Position numbers and translations under genes: made by a program
Shown here: positions 54,501-64,000 of the stretch, one piece after another
Layout of the letters: every line of letters starts with the position of its first letter
Numbering within the stretch: position 1 is the stretch's first letter
Notes under the pieces: model-generated
What the model was told of the DNA's origin: nothing
Seen by the model: only the letters and a program-made list of their open reading frames with translations
The model's database searches: none
Assembly (NCBI RefSeq): GCF_019649055.1
Contig: NW_026570238.1
Coordinates: forward strand, 868,001 to 932,000
Source: Paramacrobiotus metropolitanus
Lineage: Eukaryota > Tardigrada > Eutardigrada > Parachela > Macrobiotidae
Direction of reading: 5' to 3'
DNA: 64,000 bases

Positions 54501-57500
54501 GCTTGAGGATCTGATTCCCTGGAAGATGTATGAAATCCAAATGGCCGCCTGCAACAACAAAGGAACCGGTATTTGGTCGGACAGTGTGCGTGTCAAAACG
54601 CAAGAAGGAGGTTGGTATTTATGGAGTAAATTATTGACACGCTGTTATGACAGATGCATGGTGTATTAACTGTATTTGTCTGATGTAGTGCCCGAGGCTG
54701 CTCCCACTGATGTAGTGGCCACACCGCTTTCATCGACATCACTATCGGTCAGCTGGAAACCACCTGATCCGCAGCATATCAACGGCGTCAACCAAGGCTA
54801 CCGCGTGGAAGTTTGGCTGCGCCCTGTCAACACATCTGGTGGCGCTATTAAGAAAATTGAGGTGGCACCCAGTCCCTATGATCCGTCGGAAAGACTGTCC
54901 ACTGTTGTGGATAGTTTGGATAAATATACAGCATACAGTGTAACAGTTTTGTGCTTCACGGGGGCCGGATCCGGTCCGAAAAGTATCGCTGTTCCCGTGA
55001 CCACCATGGAAGATACACCCGGCCCTGTGCATAATTTGCATGTGTTCGATATTCGGGATCGCTCCATTAAACTGTCCTGGAATATACCGGAACATCCCAA
55101 CGGGATTGTTACTGACTTCGTCATCGAGTGCGGCCAATTTGAAATGGAAACCAATGCCACGATCAACGTTCAGAAGTTTCGGTTGGAGGGATGGAGGCGC
55201 AGTTTCACAATCGAAAGCCTCCAACCTCAGACGAATTACGCGCTAAAGGTTCTGGCCGAAACGAAAGTCGGGGCCGGTGAAGTGAGAGTGGTGAGAATCC
55301 GGTCAAGTATGCCGCCAAGTATGTGATACGTTATGCTCAGTGGCCTGTGACCATTTAAAACGTGATGCTGATGTCGCGTGCGCTTTTGCAGCACTTCCTT
55401 GTCCGCCTAGCAACCTAGTGATCACCAGTGTGGAAGCGAAAAAGGCGGTGGTACAATTTGATCCCGGTTGCGATGGAAATACTTCCATTCTGCAGATTAA
55501 CGTCGATATCCAGACTAGAGATATGAAAGCTGACGAATGGAAGCGGTTGCTGGAGGTGACAGAGAACACGTCGAATCCGATGGTGCAGGTATGTAGTTTG
55601 ATGTCACAAACTGAGCTGGTGCAAATTTTTCTCAGATTTTAACAGTAACTTGCGGTTAGAGACTGCTGTCCTTACGAATTTACAAGTAATTGTGCGATCA
55701 GCGTCGTGTTTGCTAAAATTCTTGGCCAGAATAATGTTTATTTAGCGGAACAATTATGCTCTTTTCTAGTTGGAAAAACTGGGGCCAAGTGTTGAATACC
55801 GAATAAGATTGAGTGTGGACAATGTGGTCGGACAAAGTGCACCGAGCCGACCTTCTGGTACGCGGCATGTGCTTCCTCTTTTTGAAAATGATGAATGGAT
55901 GTGTGATTTGTTTAAATGTGCAGTTGATGGCCTCTTTGGCTAATTAAATAGTTTTTTCTTCTCTCTGCCGCAGATTGGTTTCAGACGTTAGCCGACAGTC
56001 CGTCGAACCCGCCCGGCAATTTGACATTAAGAGCCATTAATGCCACCGCCATCCGCGCTCGTTGGACGGTAAGTGTCGGCATTCAATGCGGCGGAAATGT
56101 TGGGCTGACCCAGTTTGATTTTGTGCCTTTTCCATTTCCTCCCGTTTAGCCGCTTGTTACGGACCAATGGAATGGGAAAACCGGAAGTTATTTGCTTGTC
56201 TTCCGATCGCTAAATGATACGCCGGTGACACAATCCATGCGGAATGTCGTGGTGAATGACAGCAGTGTGGGCAGTTTGGTGCTGGCCAATCTGGAGGAAT
56301 TCACGCAGTATGAAGTCAGGATTGCCGCTGTTAATGCCATCGGATCAAGTGATCAGAGCACTCCCGTTCTGGAAAGCACTCGAGAATCGGGTTAGCGGTT
56401 TACAAAATTTAAAAATATTTCTAAATGCATCACGAAATAATTCTGTTTTATTTTTCTTCGTAAGTAAGTGAGCCTTAGCTTCGAAATGTATCTCGATAGA
56501 GAATGACAGTTCTTGAAGCAACGCTCTTTCTAGATGCAAGAACTTTGATTAATTCTAATTAATGATTGCCAACGTGGGTATTTTTTTGTAACTTTGACCT
56601 TTTATTCTACGTGCATATACTTCGCGGTTTTCCCCAGTATTTTGTATAACCGTATATTTCATGCTTGAAAGAGTTTAGTAAGTATGCATTTGCGAATTTG
56701 TAAGGACACATTCGCTATGTGAATACGGATTACTTGCTGATTGAATGGCAGTCGCTGGAATTCATTCTGATCGCTAACAGTTAACAACTTATAGTGCCAA
56801 GTCAAAGTCCCAGCAACATCTTAGTACACGCCATCGGATCTAGCAAAATCGTAGTCCAGTGGGGAAATATTTCCGCTGTTCACCATAATGGTATATTGTT
56901 GGGCTACAATATCTATTACGCCTCTGGTCCTGATCAGCGCGTTCTCAATATCGGTGACCCAAACATTCACCATGCGACGCTGTACGACTTGGACAAGTAC
57001 ACCGAGTACAGCATCCAGGTCGCCGGGGTGACGCGAATGGGTGCCGGCAGCCGGTCTGTACCAATTATCGAAAAGACATTGGAAGATTATCCCGATCAAC
57101 CCTATAAAGTGACCTTCCCGGATGTGAGCGAAACCCAGGTGCGCATGGCATGGGAGCCGCCTTTGCATTCCAACGGACGCATCCTGGGATATCGAGTTTC
57201 ATACCGACAAGAAGAATTAGCTGTCGACAGTGCACCTCTGTTCTTGTCTCCGGAATTAAATTCTTTCACGGTACATAATCTGCTGCCAAGGAGTTCTTAC
57301 TTGTTCACATTAGCGGCTAATACATCGGTGGGATGGGGGCCAGCCATTGAATTGCTGGTGAAAACCCAACTACAGCGAGAATTTCCTGAAAGACCGGGTA
57401 AACCAACGGTCAGTGTGTCCATGGTCCAATCCAAAGCCCTTTCCATTAGTTGGCTACCGGGACGGCAGGATGATGCCGCTCCGGTTAGGTATTATCGGAT

Positions 57501-60240
57501 CCAATTTGCACAGGCGGGAAGTGATGTGTGGAATTCAGTGAATGAGCGCGTCGAGGGAAGAATAACTTCTTTTAGCGTTCGTGGGTGAGTATGGTAATGC
57601 TATTAATTTACTTAACAGGAATTAAAACTGTCATATACTTAACATGAATTTACGGTGTCATATATGGAATTGTCAAGTGTTCAATAATGTGAAGCAATAC
57701 TTTAGACGTTTTTGTGCAGCTGATAAGCTTAGTGTTGTAACATATTTTGATTGCCGCAGGTTGCTGCCAAACACGGGCTACAGATTCTGCGTACAGGCAA
57801 TCAACGACCTAGGCGTTAGCGAATGGAGCGATCAGTCTGACGTTGCGAAGACCGCTGAAGACGGTAGGAAGGATTTTGTTAACTTCGGTTTGGATGTCTA
57901 ATATTTCATTGTATTTTTATAGTCCCTGAATCTGCACCAACGGGAGTTACCGCTACGCCGTATACAACGTCTTCCCTTACCATATCGTGGAAAGCACCGA
58001 TCTCAGGGCTTAACGGTGACCTTCTTGGTTATGTCCTGCAGTTCCACCGGCTTCAGCCGGGCGTATTTGGTGGATCTATACCTTTCGAAGAAGTTATTGT
58101 TAAGCAAAATGCCACAACATACAACCTTACCGATTTGGCCAGAGATTCTACTTACGAAGTTCGGATAGCGGCAGCTACGCGGCCCGGCCGAGGACCGTTC
58201 ACTCCCATTGTGGCTGCATTTGTCGGAGAAGCAGGCAAGTTGACAACAGACTAAATTATGAAACTTGGAATCAAAAACGTTACTCGATTGCAGTACCATT
58301 GATTCGACCCACGGATGTCATAGTTGGAGTGTCCAGTCCATCAGCGGTGTCGGTCTCATGGCATGCTCCAGTTGGTGTACTGGATCAATCTGTTACGGGA
58401 TACAAAGTGTTTTATATGGATACTGTCACCAGCGAGGAGCACACCGATTTTGTTCCCCCATCATCGAATCGTCATCAAATCCGTTCTCTCCGTCCCTTCC
58501 GGACGTACACGATCTCCATTGCGATCTTTAATTCTGCCGGGGATGGTCCACGCGCTGGTGGAGTGAACGCCACCACCCTGGAGTCGACGCCGGATCCGCC
58601 GCAGAAGGTCTGGTTGGCCGGTATTCAGCTGACACAGTTAACGGTGATGTGGGAGCAGCCGCAACGAACGAACGGCATTATTCGAGGATATGAAGTACTC
58701 TGCCGCCCTCTGGCCGTGGAGAAGGCGGCAAGGAATTTCACGACGGCTGCCACTGATAGATCTCTTACGATCACGGATCTCGAAGAGGGCTTAGCTTACA
58801 TTATTAGTGTCCGAGCGGAAACCGGACGAGGTTTTGGTAACTGGAGCAGTGCCAATGTGACAGTGGGGCCGCAGACCGGTTCACCGGCAAAACCGACAGA
58901 TTTGGCAGTGCAGATGTCGGAAAGCTCAGTAAATATGCGTTGGGTAAGCGATGGGTGTACAGTTTCTTCAACACATCGATTTCACAGCATGAAATGTTAT
59001 AAGTTTTGGATGCGATGGTTACAGCTTATGCTAAGTGATTCTGTGGCCACTGGTTTTTATATGGTGGAATTTTTGTAGGTAAATAGCGACAAAGGCCAGG
59101 CACCGATTTTGGGTTATCTGATTCAAGGACGGAAAGAAAGCGGCAGCTGGGATACTCTGGAAACATTGAACGATGGTTTGGCTGATTTTCATCAATTGAG
59201 TTATTTAAAGTTATTACCGGGAACGCGCTATCGATTCCGCGTGGCATCCTACAATAATCTAGGAATCAGCTACGCCAGTGAACCGTCTGTCGTAATTCAA
59301 ACCCCGAATCACGTTGTCGAAATTGCTCGGAATCGGCCGTTTTATATGGAAGTGTGGTTTCTTATTTTGGTAGCAGCTGTCGGAAGCGTCTTTGTGATAC
59401 TTTTAATCGCGTGTTTATGCATCAAAAGTAAAACGGCAAAGTACAGACGTACGTATTTCCGAATTACGATGTAGCAGTCGAACCTCTTTTGAAAGTAGAA
59501 AAATATTTGCAGAGGAAGTGGAAAAAGTAACCTCCACTGCCGACATGCTGCAGTTTCCCGAGGATGACGAATTCGCTGCTCCAACCGCTTTCGAACTGCG
59601 GCAGTCGATGCGCCGATCCGCTAGAAAACTTCCTCCAAACAACAACATTTACTCCACCTCCACCACAAATTCCCTGAAGCGGAAGACGACATCCGCCAGC
59701 ACAGCGCGTCCCCCGCCGTTTATTATTGCCGCCCCTCCCACCGGTATCGTTCCTAGCATCGCCTACTCGGACATCGGTGACACTAGCGACATTTACCCTC
59801 CCCATATCAATCGGGGCTATGTCAACGAAGGATCAGCATCCGCGTCGCGCGCTAGTTCCTCGCTGACGGAAAAGCCATCTGAAATGCATGAAAGCAGCAC
59901 GGATGAAGTGGACGATGGGAGCGCCGAAGGGGAGAACCGGTTGGAGGGCGATCCGGATGAGCAGAGCAGTTCCTTTGTTAATCATTATGCGAATTTGACT
60001 AGCACGTTGCGACGGCCGTGGCTGGCGGAGGGAGCGGGAACCAGTGAGCGAAGGCTGCCTCCGAGGATGATGGAAGAGCCACCACGTCCACCGTATCGAC
60101 GGAGTACGGCCACCAGTATATCTGCCAGTATTGCCGACAGTGATTCGACCAGTGCAAGTTTGAATGGGCATCTGCTGCTCAACATCACCAATAAACCCGG
60201 GAGTCGCAACCCGTTGCCGGGGTTTTCTTCCTTTGTCTAA
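48505..60240 (+). CDS. sdk: Sidekick, immunoglobulin/fibronectin cell-adhesion protein
   Basis: Twenty-four exons (first 48505-48607, second 49349-49642, last 59513-60240) join in frame to 2232 aa, close to fly and vertebrate Sidekick lengths. A signal peptide exon is followed by six Ig domains (exons 2-11, about residues 35-620); Ig2 lacks both canonical Cys, as in known Sidekicks. Thirteen fibronectin III domains follow to about residue 1950, then one transmembrane helix (VWFLILVAAVGSVFVILLI) and a cytoplasmic tail of about 240 residues rich in Ser/Pro ending GFSSFV, the Sidekick PDZ-binding motif. Known Sidekicks are homophilic adhesion proteins for synaptic lamina choice and tricellular junctions. 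Other exon ends: 49742-50035, 50528-50636, 50770-50831, 50943-51083, 51572-51643, 51803-52027, 52372-52491, 52589-52744, 53095-53379, 53475-53872, 54376-54610, 54689-55318, 55392-55588, 55770-55857, 55974-56068, 56150-56390, 56795-57584, 57760-57863, 57923-58234, 58294-58943, 59079-59448. Intron 58235-58293 is 59 nt and begins with GC. Confidence 0.96.
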
Positions 60241-61149
60241 GCGCCCACGCGGTTGGCGGGCTTTTTTGTTCTCGTTTTCACCAAAGTTTCGGATAGATTT
60301 TTTTGATTAGTCCAAGCTGATTTCAACCAGTTGCTCTTTCAGCAGTATTGCGTAGTTTTTATGTCTTCGCTTTCGTACAGGACCACGTTTTATGGTCGTA
60401 TTTTTTGTTGCCGTACAACGATTTTAGCATTGTTCTTTGTATGAGTGTTACGTTTCATTGTCGATTTCTGCAGCTCGAATAAGCTGTACAGTACTTGATA
60501 AGCCTATATTGTTCGTGCTGTATAGAGAGATAAAAGGTTTTTGTTATTGGTCAGAACTGAGACTTTCATGAGAAACAAACATTTCTGCACTAAAAAGTAA
60601 AAGATTTGTAGAAAAGACAATCAGCTTCACTATGGCGTATTGAAAGTTCCTACACACTACCAAAAAAGGCCGAAAATGCAACCTTCGTCCAGTAACTACC
60701 AGAACAAAGCATCTGTTACTTCATCCTACAACGAAAACAACATTTATATTTTCTGAAGTGTGTTAGACTCTCCTGACATTGGTTCGTTGTTGTTCTTGAG
60801 AAATTGTGTTTTGCATGGAAACACAATGACATAATCATTATGGCGGCGCCGGCTGTTGTATGAGCTGGCGGTGGAACAGATTCTCTTGGACTTTTTGAAG
60901 AAACAATAACATGGAGCTTAATAAACACATAACACTACGCAATTCATAAAGGGTAGTCAGTAGTCGAGCATAACAAATCGAGCATTCGCACTTACAATTT
61001 AGAACTAGAAATATTCAGACTGCCAAGAAAAAACCTTGAAGAGCTGTCTTCTGATATTTGTCTCTAAATGGACTGCCCGTAAGCTCTATTCTTTTGTGCC
61101 ATTTTTGGGAACAGAATATAAAGGTTTATTAAACATCTGCACGCGAATT
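60241..61149. other. Sidekick 3' UTR and spacer
   Basis: There is no protein gene. AATAAA at 60920-60925 is a plausible Sidekick polyadenylation signal, about 680 bases past the stop. The rest shows nothing notable. Confidence 0.5.
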
Positions 61150-63591
61150 ATGAGGAATTTTGGGATTTCTGCATTTTTGTGTCTGGTATGTGTCTAATCG
61201 TATGTGCCGTATATTCTCGTAGTATAAAGTATGCTGCTGGGCCACTGGCAATCGCAGCTAATAGTGATTACTTTAAACAGTCCCGAATGCAGGTCATCGG
61301 TACAATGAGATTTATTTTAGCTCCTCCATGGAAATATTGTGTTTTATTAGGTGTGTTCCCAATATGGATTTACGACGACCATACCGGCATTCAAAGCAAT
61401 GGACATTCTTCGTGGACGAAGTCCATTAACCGATGCTGAGATAGTCAACATCACAAAAACAGCCCGCCCGGGCATCGATTATCCGGATCTGAAAGCATTA
61501 CCCACCAATCTCAGCTTCTCTTGCGCCCAAGTCCACCAACCGGGATACTATGTCAACATAGAACCGCAGTCACGCTGTCAGGTGTACCACCGATGCGAGC
61601 TGGATTTGCCGCTTTACACGTACATTTGCCCGGAAGGCAAACTGTTCAATCAGATTACTTTGAACTGTAAAAATTCTAAATAGATTTAATTACCTATACC
61701 TTGTTTACAAAAAAATAAAAAAAAATTTTCTTGCAGGTGACTGGTGGTTCAATGTCCAGTGCGCAAAGTATGCTACTAGTACTGCGAAAATTTTGTTTAA
61801 TTATTATATAATCGTAAACAACTCGCCGTCAGTTCTGTACAGGTAGCTTTAGCATAATAACGTTGCCTGTTAATATTGTAGCATGTGAATGTTACAATAA
61901 AGCTTTGCTTATTTATATTAAGCGTAGATCTTTGGACTTCTACGATTATTCTAACCCGAGGATTTATCTTGGACCTAACGTGACCTTTCTGGACAGTGGA
62001 AATACTTCCCAAGCTGCGCCTCCTTTACAACCTGGATTTCTGCCCTTTCTTGATTCCACTAATGCCGTTACTAATTCATGGAATAATCCTCCTTTAGTTC
62101 CAGTGGCATCTACAGCAGCGTCGACGATATTAACCACCCCAGCGTCCACATTACCGCCCAGTCGTAGTGTTTTCCGCTTTCCCGTGGCTAGACGCCGATC
62201 GCACCACCGACAACGCCCCCAACTGCCACCCACAGAAAGCCCAGGATTCTCTTACGACCCTAACAAAAATACGTTGAATCAGAATCAACAACAGCCAGTT
62301 ATCTCTACGGTTCCTTTGATCAATAACGCAATACCGGAATTCACCATTCCACAGCAGCCAAACCCCTTGACATCATGGACCACATCTGAGTCGCAGAGGA
62401 AATCGGAGTCATTCGAGAGCTCTCGTGACCTTATGCCACGATATATTGAAAACTACCAGCAAGAAATTGTGCCGAAAAGTTTTAACAAGGAAAAGCAGCC
62501 TATGGCAAATGCCGACGAATGGAAAGGGATGAATAAACAGGAAAATGTTTGGCAGCCCGATCTGCTTGCAACGACCACTATGCCTTCCATGATCATCTCA
62601 GAATTTTCTCGTAATCAGCAAGGTAATGCTAAAGTTTTGGAAAAAAACATTGTTTCAAAATTTTTCAAATATCACACATGCCAAGCTTCGTAAAAAATTT
62701 GTCGTATACGTTGCAAAGTTCTTCTTACAAGGTGTCGAAAATGTGCCGCCTGAGAATCAAACGACCGATTCTGATCGTTTTCCGGCTTGGCCTGCATTCC
62801 CGACCACAACTGCGCTGCCCAGACTAAACAACGTCTTCATACCGCCAGGTGTTTGGAATAATCCACCCCAAGGTCGGCCAACGGTTTTTGCGGTTAAACC
62901 TGTATTTCTCATTGTGTGAAACATAAATAACCTAGACATGTTTCTTAAATGTGTAGCGTTAAAACTCGGGAAATTAAATTCGCAAAAATGGCAAGGTCCG
63001 CTGGATATCGATTCCGGGCCGATGCAACAGCCTACAGATATCGATGTGCCCACGCCCCCTCCTCCCCCATTTCTCCTTCAACCTGGTCAGCTAAATGTGA
63101 ACGGCCAAACGCCAGATCGAGGCGGTCCATTTGGGTTGATGGCCACGCCCAATGATTCGGCGTCACGCAGAGCATCGCAATCGAAATTACGGAATAATAT
63201 GAACAACAACGTTTGGTCAGCCAATGGCAGCAACGTCGCCCAGAGCGCTTCATTTGGAAGGGAAGCCAATTCACAGCCGCGGTTACCGGCAATGACCAGT
63301 ATGCCACCACCAAATCCCAGTCCAGCCCGATTCCGGCTGCCACAAAATCTGGACGCACCAACACCGGTTGACAGCCTGGATTTCAATTCAGTGCCGCTTA
63401 AAGATACGACATTAGAAGTGTTTGATGGAAAAGGGGCGGATTTGAACTCGAATACCGATTTCTTGTTTGCTGATGATGATGCGTCTAAAGTTCCGGGGAA
63501 AGAAGCTAATGCGATGCCTTCATCGGACTCTCTTACAAAGTTGACCTTTACTCATAGCGAACAGCCTGGACAAGGCACACTTTTTAAATAG
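61150..63591 (+). CDS. Secreted chitin-binding protein (single type-2 chitin-binding domain, Pro-rich tail)
   Basis: Exons are 61150-61185, 61351-61666, 61737-61767, 61928-62622, 62732 to 62848 or 62872, and a last exon starting at 62957 or 62996 and ending 63591, giving roughly 600 aa. Exon 1 begins a short signal peptide (MRNFGISAFLCLVC). One CBM14/ChtBD2 domain lies at about residues 70-127 with six Cys (FSCAQVHQPGYY, SRCQVYHRC, YICPEG, NCDWWFNVQC). The NCDWWFNV join is formed exactly across a splice junction. The sequence then reads SLDFYDYSNPRIYLG, a pattern shared with single-domain cuticle-analogous (CPAP1-like) proteins of arthropods. The long remainder is Pro/Gln/Asn/Ser-rich and probably disordered. 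It likely binds chitin in cuticle or another extracellular matrix. The junction before the last exon is uncertain because two donors and two acceptors fit the frame. Confidence 0.87.
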
Positions 63592-64000
63592 ACAAATCAC
63601 TTGTTAGCACAAACCCAAGTCTTAATTTGCATCTGTAATACTGGCGGATAAAAAAAGCAAATTTGTAGAAGTTCTTGTATCCTAATTGTGTTTTCCGGGT
63701 AAAAATAACATTGCACTGCTATGTACAGTAACAGTGCGCCGTGCAGTTAAAATAGTTGTCATTTCGATTAGTTCTGTCGTTAATATATACTGTGTGTGTT
63801 GTGCCTAGTTTGCAATATCCGTACATTGCAAAACAAATACACGTGCGCCATTGCAAAGAGGCGAGTTCCCGAAAAAAAACCTTTTACTGCCCCAAAATTT
63901 TACATAGGGATAAGGGACATCCGTACAATCACATTATACAAGGCTCAATAATATCGTTCGTATACTCGCAGAAAAACAAACTAAGAAGAGAAAAAGAAAG
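63592..64000. other. 3' flank of the chitin-binding gene
   Basis: The sequence after the stop is AT-rich, with no ORF, repeat or RNA gene that I can support. It is probably 3' UTR and intergenic DNA. Confidence 0.5.

Noticed and set aside
54742-55224. 160-codon minus-strand ORF
   Set aside because: It lies fully within fibronectin III coding sequence of Sidekick and is a shadow of that frame.
59464-60209. Several long minus-strand ORFs over the last Sidekick exon
   Set aside because: They are shadows of the cytoplasmic-tail exon, whose frame ends in the conserved GFSSFV motif.

Overview
The window is animal nuclear DNA. Genes are broken by many small exons with canonical GT-AG introns plus two GC-AG introns, and long AT-rich spacers separate them. 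The gene set fits a panarthropod such as a tardigrade or a crustacean/chelicerate-grade animal: a chitin-binding matrix protein with the DWWFNV signature, a full-length Sidekick ending in GFSSFV, a Scratch zinc-finger factor, a nicotinic receptor subunit and Golgi glycan enzymes. I cannot assign a species. All gene models are my own exon joins checked for reading phase; none is backed by transcripts.

Layout, with every confident gene on the + strand: 3' part of a PLAAT/HRASLS-like phospholipid acyltransferase (184-914); alpha-1,3-fucosyltransferase (2401-5327); three-finger Ly6/quiver-like GPI protein (7265-8827); unrecognised secreted protein with an acidic tract (11193-13565); unrecognised Met/Gly-rich secreted protein (15643-17224); a gene-poor stretch of about 7 kb; Scratch (24373-27181); a gene-poor stretch of nearly 5 kb with a possible minus-strand gene fragment near 30.1-30.4 kb; non-alpha nicotinic acetylcholine receptor subunit (32004-38476); Cys-rich secreted/anchored protein (39430-40489); class I Golgi alpha-1,2-mannosidase (42171-46562); Sidekick (48505-60240); proline-rich chitin-binding protein (61150-63591).

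The genes do not form an operon. Loose themes are secretory-pathway glycan processing (fucosyltransferase, mannosidase), neuronal identity and synapse function (Scratch, nicotinic receptor, Ly6-type protein, Sidekick) and secreted matrix proteins. Non-autonomous DNA transposons with clear terminal inverted repeats sit in introns and spacers (3671-4329, 6470-6737, about 34462-34972, 46808-47036), with several hairpins and a Pol III-type tRNA-like unit at 6101-6168.

The most novel material is the pair of unrecognised secreted proteins (322 and 295 aa), both built only of phase-1 introns. Other oddities are a Scratch finger with a one-residue deletion in its Cys pair, two GC-AG introns, and a hydrophobic C-terminal extension on the mannosidase.
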